Assembly: GCF_900142845.1 (NCBI RefSeq)
Contig: NZ_FSRU01000001.1
Location: 3,844,001 to 3,908,000 of the forward strand
Direction: 5' to 3'
Source: Paraburkholderia phenazinium
GTDB taxonomy: Bacteria; Pseudomonadota; Gammaproteobacteria; Burkholderiales; Burkholderiaceae
Length of the DNA stretch: 64,000 nucleotides
Shown: piece after piece, positions 55,684 through 64,000 of the stretch
Layout: each line of letters opens with the position of its first letter
How positions within the stretch are numbered: position 1 is the stretch's first letter
Position numbers and translations under genes: made by a program
The notes under the pieces: generated by a model
Database searches by the model: none
Told to the model about the DNA's origin: nothing
What the model saw: the letters and a program-made list of their open reading frames with translations, nothing else

Positions 55684-56123
55684 GCGCGACGTTCGACATG
55701 CCAGTGCGCATCCGCTTCGCGCATTGCGACCCGGCCGGCATCGTGTTCTTTCCGCAGTACCTGGTGCTGACCAACGCGCTGGTCGAAGACTGGTTCACCG
55801 AGTGCCTGCACGTCGACTACGCGCACATGATCGGCGAACGCCGGATCGGCTTGCCGATCGTCAAGCTCGACTGCGAGTTTTCGCGGCCAAGCCGCATGGG
55901 CGAAACCCTCACGCTCACGCTGAGCGTGAACGCAATCGGCCGGCGTTCGATTCGCCTCGGCATCGTCGGTCATTGCCAGAACGAAGTGCGCTTCCGTGCG
56001 CATCAGGTGCTGGTGACGACGTCGCTCGAAACCGGCCAGTCCATCGATATTCCCGACGACATCGCGAGCGCCCTCGCGCGCTTCGCCCCACCGCCGGCCC
56101 TCACCGACGAGCCACGCTCATGA
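55680..56123 (+). CDS. 4HBT-type acyl-CoA thioesterase
   Basis: Hotdog-fold thioesterase of 147 residues with the 4-hydroxybenzoyl-CoA thioesterase motif [13 protein letters not shown] (Asp active site) near residues 15-27. Overlaps the acyl-CoA dehydrogenase stop and the next gene start by ATGA. Likely rescues CoA from dead-end aromatic CoA esters of the pathway (inference). Confidence 0.9.
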
Positions 56124-56524
56124 AAAAACCTCTCCTCCCTGCCGGCTGGGTCAAGCCGCGCGGCTATGCGAACGGCGTTGCGGCCGTCGGCACCCAGGTG
56201 TTCATCGCCGGCCAGATCGGCTGGGACGCCGAGGCGCGCTTCCAGTCAAGCGACTTCGCCGCCCAGGCGATTCAGGCCTTGCAGAACATCGTCGCGGTTC
56301 TGCATGAAGCCGGCGGCAAACCGGCCCACCTGGTGCGTTTGACCTGGTATGTGACGGATAAGCGCGAATACCTCGCCGCGCTCAAGGACATCGGCCGCGC
56401 GTTTCGCGAACTGATCGGCGACTACGACATTGCGATGAGCGCGGTTCAAGTGGTCGCGCTGATCGAAGACGAGGCCAAGGTCGAAATCGAGGCCACTGCA
56501 GTGATCCCCCACGAAGCCCACTAA
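56120..56524 (+). CDS. RidA-family deaminase
   Basis: RidA/YjgF/UK114 protein of 134 residues. GTQVFIAGQIGWD and QALQNIVAVLHEAGG near the N-terminus and centre, and IEDEAKVEIEATAVI at the end, are family motifs; the substrate-binding Arg is VRLTWYVTD (about residue 73). RidA proteins hydrolyse enamines or imines. In a pathway whose substrate carries an amino group on a dearomatised ring, deamination of an enamine/imine intermediate is a natural job (inference). Ends 17 bases before the ligase gene. Confidence 0.88.
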   Translation: MKKPLLPAGWVKPRGYANGVAAVGTQVFIAGQIGWDAEARFQSSDFAAQAIQALQNIVAVLHEAGGKPAHLVRLTWYVTDKREYLAALKDIGRAFRELIGDYDIAMSAVQVVALIEDEAKVEIEATAVIPHEAH

Positions 56525-56541
56525 CCGTTCGGGAGAGCGTC

Positions 56542-58179
56542 ATGGAACCGTCTGCGCACGTCGACACCTTCGCCCGCGACCATCTGCCGCCGCAAGATCA
56601 ATGGCCGGTGTTTCTGCTCGACAATCCCGACATCGCCTATCCGGCGCGCTTTAACTGCGCGACCGAGTTACTGGACCGGACCATCGAGGCGGGGCACCGC
56701 GACCGCCCGGCCATCTGGTCCGAGGTGAACGGCGAAGCCCGCGCCACCACGTATGGCGAGTTGCTTGCGTTGGTGAATCGCAGCGCACATGTGCTGGTCG
56801 ATGAGTTGGGTCTAAAGCCCGGCAACCGCGTGTTGCTGCGTGGGCCGAATACCTTGCAGATGGCGGTGGCCGCGCTGGCCGCGCTGAAAGCGGGACTCGT
56901 GCTGGTGCCGACGATGCCCCTGCTGCGCGCGAAGGAACTCAAGCAGATCATCGACAAGGCGCAGATCGGCGCCGCCCTCTGCGACGCACGCCTGACCGAC
57001 GAACTCGCCCGCTGCCGCGATCCGCAGGACGAATATTTTTGCGCGGGGCTGCAACAGACCTGCCTGTTCCATGACGACGGCGCGGACGCTCTCGAAACCC
57101 TCGCCACCAGCAAACCCGACCACTTCACCGCCTGCGATACCGCCGCCGACGACGTCTGCCTGATCGCCTTCACCAGCGGCACAACCGGCTTGCCGAAGGG
57201 CTGCATGCATTTTCATCGCGACGTGCTGATGATGTGCGACCTGTTCCCGCGGCATGTACTCAAACCCAGCGCCACCGATGTGTTCTGCGGCACGCCGCCA
57301 CTCGCGTTCACTTTCGGCCTCGGCGGCGTCTTGTGCTTTCCGCTGCGGGTGGGCGCCTCCACCGTGCTGATCGAGCGGCTCACGCCCGAGAGCTTGCTAC
57401 AGACGGTGGAGCGCTTTCACGCCACCATCATGTTCACCGCGCCCACCTTCTACCGGCAGATGGCGCCGCTCGTGCCGCGCTTCGATATTTCGAGCCTGCG
57501 GAAGACCGTTTCGGCCGGCGAAGCGCTGCCCGATTCGACGCGGCATCTGTGGCGCGAAGCGAGCGGCATCGAGATGATCGACGGTATCGGCGGGACCGAG
57601 CTGATCCATATTTTCATTTCGGCGGCGGGCGCGGATATCCGGCCGCATGCCATCGGCCGCGCGGTGCCGGGTTATATCGTGCAGGCCGTCGACGACGCCA
57701 TGCAGCCGGTGCCGCCCGGCACCATCGGCAAGCTCGCCGTGCGCGGGCCGACCGGTTGCCGCTATCTGGCTGACGACCGCCAGACGAAGTTCGTGCGCGA
57801 CGGCTGGAACCTGCCCGGCGACTCCGTCTATCTCGACGAGGACGGTTACGTGTTCTACCAGGCACGCGCCGACGACATGATCGTCTCCGCGGGCTATAAC
57901 ATCTCCGGCCCGGAAGTGGAGAGCGTGCTGCTGCAGCACGATGCGGTAGCGGAATGCGGCGTAGTGGGTGCGCCCGACGAAACGCGTGGCCAGGTCGTCA
58001 AGGCGTTTATCGTCCTTAATCCGGGCTTCACGGCTGACGACAGCATGGTCGCGCAGTTGCAGGAGTTCGTGAAGAACAACGTGGCGCCGTACAAATACCC
58101 GCGTCTGATCGCCTTCGTCGACGCGTTGCCGCGCACCGAAACCGGCAAGCTCAAGCGGTTTGCGTTACGCAGCCTGTAG
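56542..58179 (+). CDS. 2-Aminobenzoate-CoA ligase-type aryl-CoA ligase
   Basis: AMP-forming ligase of 545 residues. P-loop-like FTSGTTGLPKGCMHFH (about 210-225), GIGGTELIHIFISA (A5), a RADDMIVSAGYNISGPEVE (A8) hinge and the final catalytic Lys in RTETGKLKR (A10). The family resembles benzoate-CoA and 2-aminobenzoate-CoA ligases; with the first gene of the operon it forms the start of the CoA-dependent anthranilate pathway. Closes the operon, followed by a terminator hairpin. Confidence 0.9.
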   Translation: MEPSAHVDTFARDHLPPQDQWPVFLLDNPDIAYPARFNCATELLDRTIEAGHRDRPAIWSEVNGEARATTYGELLALVNRSAHVLVDELGLKPGNRVLLRGPNTLQMAVAALAALKAGLVLVPTMPLLRAKELKQIIDKAQIGAALCDARLTDELARCRDPQDEYFCAGLQQTCLFHDDGADALETLATSKPDHFTACDTAADDVCLIAFTSGTTGLPKGCMHFHRDVLMMCDLFPRHVLKPSATDVFCGTPPLAFTFGLGGVLCFPLRVGASTVLIERLTPESLLQTVERFHATIMFTAPTFYRQMAPLVPRFDISSLRKTVSAGEALPDSTRHLWREASGIEMIDGIGGTELIHIFISAAGADIRPHAIGRAVPGYIVQAVDDAMQPVPPGTIGKLAVRGPTGCRYLADDRQTKFVRDGWNLPGDSVYLDEDGYVFYQARADDMIVSAGYNISGPEVESVLLQHDAVAECGVVGAPDETRGQVVKAFIVLNPGFTADDSMVAQLQEFVKNNVAPYKYPRLIAFVDALPRTETGKLKRFALRSL

Positions 58180-58190
58180 CGTCGGGAGAA

Positions 58191-58222
58191 ACGTCGCGGC
58201 GATTTGAACACCGCCGCGACGT
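58191..58222. terminator. Bidirectional hairpin between convergent genes
   Basis: ACGTCGCGGCG (58191-58201) pairs perfectly with CGCCGCGACGT (58212-58222) across a ten-base loop, 12 bases after the ligase gene and 8 bases from the end of the LprI-like gene. It is followed by GCAAAA on the plus strand, so it probably serves both directions, better with a weak T-run on the minus strand. Confidence 0.6.
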
Positions 58223-58229
58223 GCAAAAC

Positions 58230-58607
58230 TCAGTCGCCGAGCTTCGCATCAACGCAACCGGTGCTGCTGCATTCGCGCTCACGCTCGCGCAGGAATGCAA
58301 CGCGCTGCTGCGTCATGTCGGTCGCGCATTCCAGATTGACGTAATAGCCGTCCTCTTTTTCAAAGCTGCATTTCGCATCGCGCTGACTGAGCCATGCGAG
58401 TTGCCCGTGCTTGAGCGTCGCCTGCTCGGCCGGTTGCAATGCCTTCTTCACACGGTCATATTCCTGATTCAGATCGCGATCGAGCTGGGAGAACTCGGTG
58501 CTCGCGCAATAAACCTGGTCAAACGCATTACGGGGCTTGCCGCAACCGGCCGCATAAGCCGTCATCGAAAACGCAGCCAGCAGTAAAGGTAAGGCGATTT
58601 TTTTCAT
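58230..58607 (-). CDS. LprI-like lysozyme inhibitor domain protein (DUF1311)
   Basis: Exported protein of 125 residues with a signal peptide (KKIALPLLLAAFSMTAYA) and four to six cysteines in a DUF1311/LprI pattern: C-KPRNAFDQVYCAS, LDRDLNQEYDRVKKAL and a C-terminal LRERERECSS. Family members are periplasmic or surface-bound, and one group inhibits lysozyme. No operon partner; it converges with the 2-aminobenzoyl-CoA operon. Confidence 0.85.
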   Translation of the reverse strand: MKKIALPLLLAAFSMTAYAAGCGKPRNAFDQVYCASTEFSQLDRDLNQEYDRVKKALQPAEQATLKHGQLAWLSQRDAKCSFEKEDGYYVNLECATDMTQQRVAFLRERERECSSTGCVDAKLGD

Positions 58608-59055
58608 GCTAAATGCATCCTTTCAAGTGAAGAGAAGTTTTACTATCGAAAAGCGTCATGCAGACACAGGCGGTTTTACGGCTTTCGGCAGACATCCATT
58701 CCAAACGCAATCCCGGCCACAATCGCCAAAAATCGTCTATGCATCGGGCGGTGCGCGACAGAGCGCCCAGCCCTGCTGGCCAGTTTGTGAGCACGAAAGG
58801 TAAACGCTTTTCCGCTTTATGTGAACCCGCCACAAACCGTAAAATCGGTTTTTGTCACCGCCTGACAGTTTTTAAGACGAACTTCAAAACAACTTATTTA
58901 CTGATGCATGGCACGTGTGATAGAACCACTGTCGCCAATGATTGTGACGACTGCAACCTCCGGCGCCGTACATGGGATGCTTAAACCCGGCGTTACCCTT
59001 TTCATTCGGGACACACCATTGATTCGCGTCCGTTTGCCGAACCAGGCCTGACTCC
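58608..59055. other. Intergenic region upstream of lipid-type cluster
   Basis: This 448-base spacer between divergent genes is AT-richer than its neighbours and should hold the promoters of the LprI-like gene and the desaturase cluster. A short inverted repeat AAACCG/CGGTTT (58834-58839 and 58846-58851) within GTGAACC...TTGTCAC could be an operator. Small frames on either strand have no recognisable domain or start signal and are not called. Confidence 0.4.
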
Positions 59056-60144
59056 ATGCGCCCGCACTATTTACCGTCCAGCCATTCGCCTTTCTCGACC
59101 GAGCTTCGCCGGGAAGTCGCCGCGTATCTCGCGAGCAGGCAGGACCACCGGTTCGGCAATGCGGCGACCTGGCTGAAGGCGGGGAGCCTGCTGGCGATCG
59201 CCTGTGTGCTGTTTGTGCTGTGCTTCCGTGCCCACAGCCCCGCAACGTTCTTCGCGTCCTACGTCGGCATGTTTCTCGCGGCCGTGATGCTGTCGGTCAA
59301 TTCCATGCATGACGCATCGCACGGCGCCCTGTCGAAGTCCAAATGGCTGAACACGCTCGTCATGCGCGCGGTCACGCTGCCACTCGGCATCGAGCCGGCC
59401 TACTGGCAAGCACGGCATGTCCGGTATCACCATGTCTATCCGAACATCGAGCATCACGACCTCGATACCGAGGCCAACGTGTTTCTGCGGCAAACGCCGT
59501 TTCAGGCATGGCACCCGCATTTCCGCTTTCAGCATCTGTACTGGCCGGCAATCGCCGCGCTCTCGCTGCCCTATATCAACTGGATCTACGACTGGTCGGA
59601 CCGCCTCGGCACCACACCGCTGGCGCAGGACGGACTGCTGCCCGGCGCGCGCGGCTGGGCGCTGTTCATCGCTTCGAAGCTGGTTCACTTTGGCGTGTTC
59701 CTGGTGTTGCCGCTCGTGCTGCTCGGTCCCACGGTCGGCTACGGGACGGTCTTCGCCGCGTATCTGGCGGGTCAAATGCTCGCCTCATCCATCCTGTTGA
59801 TGCTGATCCTCGGTACGCATTGGGCCGAGACGGAGTTTTATCTGCTGCCCGCCGACGGCCGCTTGCCGCACACGCGCGACGAGCACGCCTTCCTGACCTG
59901 CTGCGACTGGATCACGCGCCCCGCTTTCATCGGCGCCTGGCTGGGCGGTCTCAATCACCATCTCACGCATCATCTGTTTCCGGGGCATGGGCATCGGCAC
60001 TATCGTGCGATTGCGCCGATCGTCGAGCGCCTGGCGCGGCAACACGGTCTGCCCTATCGGGCGATCGGTTACGCTGAACTGCTTTCGAGCCAGCAGCGTT
60101 TCCTGAGAAAGATGGGGCAGGCGCCCCGGAGTCTGTCGGCATGA
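59056..60144 (+). CDS. Membrane fatty acid desaturase
   Basis: Membrane di-iron desaturase/hydroxylase-like protein of 362 residues. Three histidine boxes are visible: HDASH (85-89), HVRYHH (121-126) and LNHHLTHHLFP with HHLTHH (301-306); IEHHD at 131-135 also fits. Four or more membrane segments surround them. Compatible with acyl-lipid desaturation, or hydroxylation of a lipid chain. First gene of a plus-strand cluster with every later gene overlapping its neighbour. Confidence 0.88.
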   Translation: MRPHYLPSSHSPFSTELRREVAAYLASRQDHRFGNAATWLKAGSLLAIACVLFVLCFRAHSPATFFASYVGMFLAAVMLSVNSMHDASHGALSKSKWLNTLVMRAVTLPLGIEPAYWQARHVRYHHVYPNIEHHDLDTEANVFLRQTPFQAWHPHFRFQHLYWPAIAALSLPYINWIYDWSDRLGTTPLAQDGLLPGARGWALFIASKLVHFGVFLVLPLVLLGPTVGYGTVFAAYLAGQMLASSILLMLILGTHWAETEFYLLPADGRLPHTRDEHAFLTCCDWITRPAFIGAWLGGLNHHLTHHLFPGHGHRHYRAIAPIVERLARQHGLPYRAIGYAELLSSQQRFLRKMGQAPRSLSA

Positions 60145-61154
60145 CCACCCTCGTCACCGGCGCCACTAGCGGGCTTGGCCGCAACGCCGCCGCGTTTCTT
60201 GCGCAGCAGCGCCGCAGCGTACGCACCACCGGCCGTAATCGCGCGGCCGGCGAGGCGCTGCAGGCGCTCGGCATGGCGTTCGTGCCGCTCGACCTCGCCG
60301 GCGCCACCAGCGCCGATCTGGAGTCTCTGCTGCAAGGTGTCGATACGGTGTGGCATTGCGCGGCGCTGTCGTCGCCATGGGGCGCATGGGCCGACTTTCA
60401 CGCGGCCAATGTGCTCGCCACCTCGCGCCTCGCGCATGCGGCAGTCGCGAACGGGGTGCGCCGCTTCATCCATATCTCGACTCCCGCGCTCTATTTCGAT
60501 TTCAACCACCGGCTCGATATCGAAGAAACGTTTCGCCCGGCCAGCTATGTGAACCACTACGCGAGCACCAAGGCGCAGGCCGAGGACGTCATCCGCGCGG
60601 TCGCCGCCACGCATCCGGATACCACCTTCGTGATGCTGCGGCCGCGCGCCATTTTCGGTCCGCACGACCGGGTACTGCTGCCGCGCATCCTGCGGCTGTT
60701 GCGCGAGCGCGGCGGTCGCTTGCCGCTGCCGCGCGCAGGCACGGCCAAGGTCGATCTGACCTATGTGGGCAACGTGATCCATGCGATGCAACTGGCCACC
60801 ACCAGCCCCGATGTGCGCTCCGGCGAAGCCTTCAACATCACCGGTAACGAGCCCACTTGCCTGCGCGACGTGCTCGACGTCCTGCTGACGCGGCTCGGCA
60901 TCGCCTACCGGATCAAGGACGTGCCGTATCCCGTCCTCGACCTCGCCGCCCGCGCCATGCAGCGCTGGGCCGCGATCAGCGGACGCGAACCGCTACTGAC
61001 GCGCTATAGCGTCGGCGCATTGAGTTTCGACATGACGCTCAGCACGCGCAAAGCGCAGCAGGTGCTCGGCTATCAACCGCGCTGGACGCTGCAGCAGAGC
61101 ATCGAAGAGACCGTCAACTGGATCAGGGCACATGGCGACGATTACGGTCTTTGA
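60141..61154 (+). CDS. Extended SDR/NAD-dependent epimerase-dehydratase
   Basis: Extended short-chain dehydrogenase of 337 residues with TGATSGLG near the N-terminus, a catalytic YASTK motif (about residues 136-140), and a 3-beta-HSD/OleD-like end (LGYQPRWTLQQSIEETVNWI). Start overlaps the desaturase stop by ATGA. Reduction or oxidation of a 3-oxo or hydroxyl on a lipid or polyketide intermediate is plausible, but substrate is unknown. Confidence 0.85.
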   Translation: MTTLVTGATSGLGRNAAAFLAQQRRSVRTTGRNRAAGEALQALGMAFVPLDLAGATSADLESLLQGVDTVWHCAALSSPWGAWADFHAANVLATSRLAHAAVANGVRRFIHISTPALYFDFNHRLDIEETFRPASYVNHYASTKAQAEDVIRAVAATHPDTTFVMLRPRAIFGPHDRVLLPRILRLLRERGGRLPLPRAGTAKVDLTYVGNVIHAMQLATTSPDVRSGEAFNITGNEPTCLRDVLDVLLTRLGIAYRIKDVPYPVLDLAARAMQRWAAISGREPLLTRYSVGALSFDMTLSTRKAQQVLGYQPRWTLQQSIEETVNWIRAHGDDYGL

Positions 61155-61938
61155 AGCCGGCTACTGCACGCACATGGCGTGCATGGCGCTAAAGGGTGCG
61201 GGCTTCGCAAGCTGCCGGTTTCCGGCGCGGGCGTATCTGATCGAAACGTCCCGCGGACGCTGGCTGTGGGATACCGGGTATGCGCAGCACTTCCACGACC
61301 ATACGAAGAGCGGCCTCTTCTCTCTATACCGGCGCGTGACGCCGGTTTACTTCGACGCGAAAGAGGCCGTGGTCAGTCAGCTAAAAGCGCGCGGCATGCA
61401 GCCGCGCGATCTCACCGCCGTGATCCTGTCGCACTTCCATGGCGACCATATTGCCGGCTTGCGCGATCTGCAGGGCGTGCCCACTTACCTCTCGGGCGCC
61501 GGTTGGGAAGCGACGCGTGGTCTGCGCGGCATCGGCGCATTGCGCAAGGGTTTCGTACCGGGCCTGATTCCGCCGGACTTCGAGTCGTCCACTGTGTTTG
61601 TCGAAAGCTTCGAGCGGGTTGCCCTGCCTTCCGAGCTTGAACCGTTCCGCCAGGGCTTCGGGCTGCCAGGCGCGTGCACGGAAGTGATTCTGGTCGAATT
61701 GCCTGGACACGCCGCCGGTCATCTCGGCGCCTTCGTCAGTACCGCTGACGGTTGGGTACTGCTCGCATCCGATGCGGCCTGGTCGCCGAAGAGCTATCAG
61801 CAACTGGTGGGACCGTCCGTCATCGCACACGCCATCATGGACAGTCCCGCCGAATACCATCAAACCTTGCGCGACCTGAATGCGCTGCATACGCGCGGCG
61901 AAGTGAAGATCTGCCTCACGCACGAAGGGGCGTTGTAA
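61132..61938 (+). CDS. Metallo-beta-lactamase-fold hydrolase
   Basis: MBL-fold protein of 268 residues; zinc motif SHFHGDHIAG (about 100-109), then GHAAGHLGAFV and SDAAW for the remaining ligands. General resemblance to lactonase/AttM-type hydrolases. Overlaps the SDR gene by 23 bases, with an ATG at 61132. Could hydrolyse a thioester or lactone in the cluster pathway. Confidence 0.87.
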   Translation: MATITVFEAGYCTHMACMALKGAGFASCRFPARAYLIETSRGRWLWDTGYAQHFHDHTKSGLFSLYRRVTPVYFDAKEAVVSQLKARGMQPRDLTAVILSHFHGDHIAGLRDLQGVPTYLSGAGWEATRGLRGIGALRKGFVPGLIPPDFESSTVFVESFERVALPSELEPFRQGFGLPGACTEVILVELPGHAAGHLGAFVSTADGWVLLASDAAWSPKSYQQLVGPSVIAHAIMDSPAEYHQTLRDLNALHTRGEVKICLTHEGAL

Positions 61939-63224
61939 TGCGCCTTGCAGAGACGCTCTGGTCGTATTGGCAGACACGCCGCTTGCGCTTCGCGACCCGC
62001 GAGGTGCTCGAACAACATCAGCAGCGCAAGCTAAAGCAGTTTATCCGCCTGCACCTGACGCGCAGTCCGTGGTTCGCACCGCATCTGTCGCAACCGCTGC
62101 AAACGTGGCCGTTGATGAACAAGGCGGTCATGATGGAGCATTTCGACCGCATCAATACGGCGGGACTCAAGCTCGACGAAGTGCTCGCCTGTGCGATGCA
62201 GGCCGAACACTCGCGCGACTTCGAGGCTACCGTGAACGGCTATAGCGTGGGCCTGTCTTCGGGCACCTCCGGTTCGCGCGGTGTGTTCGTCGTGAGTCCG
62301 GCCGAGCAGGCGAAGTGGGCGGGTGTCCTGCTCGCCAAACTCCTGCCGCGCGGACTCTTTCACGGCGAGCGGGTCGCGCTGTTTCTGCGCGCCAACAACA
62401 ACCTGTATTCGTCGGTGCGCAATCCGTGGCTTTCGTTTGAGTTCTTCGACCTGTTCGAGCCGTTCGACGCGCATTTCGAGCGCCTGAACCGCTACGATCC
62501 GACCATCGTCGTGGGCCCGGCACAGGTGCTGCGCAGTCTGGCGCTGGCTAGAACCGCAGGATACCTGACGATCAAACCGCACAAGGTCATCTCCGGCGCC
62601 GAAGTGCTGGACCCGCTCGATAAGGTGCTGATCGGCGCCTCGCTCGGGACAGTCGGCGAGGTCTATCAGGCCACGGAGGGTTTTCTCGCGGCCACCTGCG
62701 AATACGGCACGCTGCACCTGAACGAAGCGCATATCCACGTCGAACCTCAATGGCTCGACGGCGAACGCTTTGTGCCGGTCATCACGGATTTCACGCGCGT
62801 GACGCAGCCCATTGTGCGTTACCGTTTAGACGACATCCTCGTGCGGCGTTCGACGCCTTGCCCCTGCCATAGCCATGAGATGGCACTGGAGCGGATCGAA
62901 GGACGCTGCGACGACCTGCTGCGCCTGCCCGGTGCAAACGGCGCGCCGGTGGAGGTGTTCGCCGACGGCCTGTCCCGAGCCATTGCGCAAACGCTGCCGC
63001 GCACGGCGGACTATCGGCTGGTTCAAACCGGGCCGGCGTCGCTCGCACTTTACGTCGACGCGCCAGGTGCGCCGCTCACGCAATATGAGGCCGATCTGAG
63101 CGCCTATCTGCAACGCCTGGGCGTGGCGACTGCAAGCCTGGAATGGGACCTGCACGCCGCCTTGCCGCCCACCGATTTCAGCGCCAAACGCCGGCGCATC
63201 ACCCGGCTTCGGGAGGCACGCTGA
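61938..63224 (+). CDS. Adenylate-forming enzyme (F390 synthetase/PaaK-like)
   Basis: ANL-superfamily-like enzyme of 428 residues. The phosphate-binding loop is SSGTSGSRG (about 107-115), followed by YQATEGFLA and PIVRYRLDDILV, hallmarks of the coenzyme F390 synthetase-related group. The stop of the MBL gene and this ATG share one base (TAATG). Probably activates a carboxylic or fatty acid by adenylation; whether it transfers to CoA, amine or another acceptor is not clear. No dedicated acyl carrier protein gene is within the window. Confidence 0.82.
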   Translation: MRLAETLWSYWQTRRLRFATREVLEQHQQRKLKQFIRLHLTRSPWFAPHLSQPLQTWPLMNKAVMMEHFDRINTAGLKLDEVLACAMQAEHSRDFEATVNGYSVGLSSGTSGSRGVFVVSPAEQAKWAGVLLAKLLPRGLFHGERVALFLRANNNLYSSVRNPWLSFEFFDLFEPFDAHFERLNRYDPTIVVGPAQVLRSLALARTAGYLTIKPHKVISGAEVLDPLDKVLIGASLGTVGEVYQATEGFLAATCEYGTLHLNEAHIHVEPQWLDGERFVPVITDFTRVTQPIVRYRLDDILVRRSTPCPCHSHEMALERIEGRCDDLLRLPGANGAPVEVFADGLSRAIAQTLPRTADYRLVQTGPASLALYVDAPGAPLTQYEADLSAYLQRLGVATASLEWDLHAALPPTDFSAKRRRITRLREAR

Positions 63225-63886
63225 TGCCTGTACTCGCGCGCTTGCGCTTCATGTTGCTGGGGTGGGGGGCGGTGGGCGTGGCCTACACGACCGGCCGCGT
63301 GCTCTCCGGTACGCCGACCCTGCTGCCCGAAACCGCACTCGACCGCCTGATTCCATTCAATCCGGCGGGCGTGTGGCTCTATCTGTCGTTTTTCCTGCTA
63401 GTGCCGCTCGCCTTCCTGACCACGGATGCGGCCCGCGTGCCTCGCCTCGCCCGTGCAATGCAACTGTGTGCGGTGGTATCCGCGGTGATCTTCGTGCTGT
63501 GGCCCACTACGCTCCATTACCCGCCGATCCCGTCCGGCGCCGCAGGGGCATCGTTGCTTGACGGGCTGATCGCCTCGGATTCCGCGCAGAACTGTTTTCC
63601 GTCGCTGCATGGCGCGCTGACCTTGCTGTGCGTCGCCGCCCTCTGCAGCCGGCGCAGGCCGGTTGCAAGCGTGCTGGCGGTGCTGTGGGGCTTCGGGATC
63701 GGCTGGTCGGTCATCCAGACGCGCCGCCATCTGGCGATCGACCTCGGCGCAGGCATGCTGCTCGGCTGCGCCAGCGGCTGGCTGGTCGCCCATCTGAGCC
63801 GCCTGCGCGATCGGCGAGCGACATCCCCGGCTGCGTCCTCGAACGCCAAAGCCGCGTTCGAAACAGAACTGGAAAGCGAATCATGA
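63224..63886 (+). CDS. PAP2/Aur1-like membrane phosphatase or transferase
   Basis: Membrane protein of 220 residues with about six hydrophobic segments and the phosphatase/transferase motifs NCFPSLHGA (PSLH 126-129) and RRHLAID (167-173, with His169 and Asp173). The PSLH version is closer to the inositolphosphoryl-transferase (Aur1-like, PAP2_3) group than to PSGH lipid phosphatases. Start overlaps the adenylating enzyme stop (TGATG). It may remove or exchange a phosphate head group on a lipid. Confidence 0.8.
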   Translation: MPVLARLRFMLLGWGAVGVAYTTGRVLSGTPTLLPETALDRLIPFNPAGVWLYLSFFLLVPLAFLTTDAARVPRLARAMQLCAVVSAVIFVLWPTTLHYPPIPSGAAGASLLDGLIASDSAQNCFPSLHGALTLLCVAALCSRRRPVASVLAVLWGFGIGWSVIQTRRHLAIDLGAGMLLGCASGWLVAHLSRLRDRRATSPAASSNAKAAFETELESES

Positions 63887-64000
63887 ATGCAATGGCCCTC
63901 CCCCTGCTGATCACGCTCGCTTGCGTGCTACTGGAGCTGGGGTACTCGCGTGTCCGGCGCGGCCTGGCGATTCCGTGGCGGGACGTGATCCTGAATCTGG
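63883..64000 (+). CDS. Start of a membrane protein, possibly fatty acid hydroxylase/sterol desaturase (partial)
   Basis: The first 39 residues are visible before the window ends; ATGA overlap with the PAP2-like gene shows that the operon continues. The hydrophobic N-terminus (LPLLITLACVLLELG) followed by a short charged turn and a RDVILNL stretch resembles the beginning of fatty acid hydroxylase/sterol desaturase proteins, but too little is present to be sure. Confidence 0.45.
   Translation, partial: MNAMALPLLITLACVLLELGYSRVRRGLAIPWRDVILNL

Noticed and set aside
58658..58984. Short plus-strand frame before the desaturase
   Set aside because: No start signal, no known domain; overlaps the likely promoter region of the lipid-type cluster.

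Overview
The window is GC-rich, densely packed bacterial DNA with short gaps, many ATGA or GTGA start/stop overlaps, and the gene stock of a soil or rhizosphere betaproteobacterium. Gene content (acetoacetate decarboxylase with 3-hydroxybutyrate dehydrogenase, 2-aminobenzoyl-CoA pathway, LigJ-type aromatic catabolism, several RND pumps) suggests Burkholderiaceae, most likely Paraburkholderia or a close relative; this is inference from gene content only. I see no rRNA, tRNA, CRISPR, insertion sequence or phage gene.

Layout. (1) 0.3-3.2 kb, minus: acetoacetate decarboxylase, 3-hydroxybutyrate dehydrogenase and a patatin-like lipase (ketone body/PHB turnover). (2) 3.3-6.8 kb, minus: intradiol ring-cleavage dioxygenase, SDR, beta-keto acid cleavage enzyme (BKACE), hexapeptide-repeat protein and cupin, probably one aromatic catabolic operon. 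(3) 7.0-12.8 kb, minus: complete HAE1-type RND efflux pump. (4) 13.3-15.7 kb, plus: cyclic-nucleotide-domain/thioredoxin-reductase-like flavoprotein and a LysE-type exporter. (5) 15.7-33.5 kb: an aromatic acid catabolic island with a lactonase, AraC-type regulator, porin, Tsx-like outer membrane channel, two related MFS permeases, secreted beta-propeller protein, and an eight-gene minus-strand operon (two 4,5-dihydroxyphthalate-decarboxylase-like proteins, LigJ-type hydratase, LigI-like amidohydrolase, MFS, LigB-type extradiol dioxygenase, HpcH/HpaI aldolase, ThDP enzyme). (6) 33.5-40.5 kb, plus: degenerate MerR remnant followed by a Cus-type copper/silver RND efflux operon. (7) 40.7-49.4 kb: sugar ABC transporter with ketose 3-epimerase, kinase and aldose epimerase, divergent from a LacI-type regulator across a pair of perfect palindromic operators. 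(8) 49.5-58.2 kb: AraC remnant, then the 2-aminobenzoyl-CoA (anthranilate) operon behind a near-consensus sigma-70 promoter. (9) 59.0 kb to the right edge, plus: tightly overlapping lipid-type cluster (desaturase, extended SDR, metallo-beta-lactamase-fold hydrolase, adenylate-forming enzyme, PAP2/Aur1-like enzyme, start of a membrane protein), function unknown.

The most striking observation is in region 5. Four promoters, at the lactonase, the porin, the Tsx-like channel and the eight-gene operon, share a 31-bp box directly abutting a weak -35 element, with exactly 17 bp to a -10 element in every case. They look like class II AraC-type activator sites and tie outer membrane entry, inner membrane uptake and ring cleavage into one regulon, probably run by the AraC-type protein encoded at 17.2-18.1 kb. 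The eight-gene operon itself does not match a textbook pathway and may be an undescribed variant of 4,5-cleavage. All family assignments were made by reading motifs; no database search was run.
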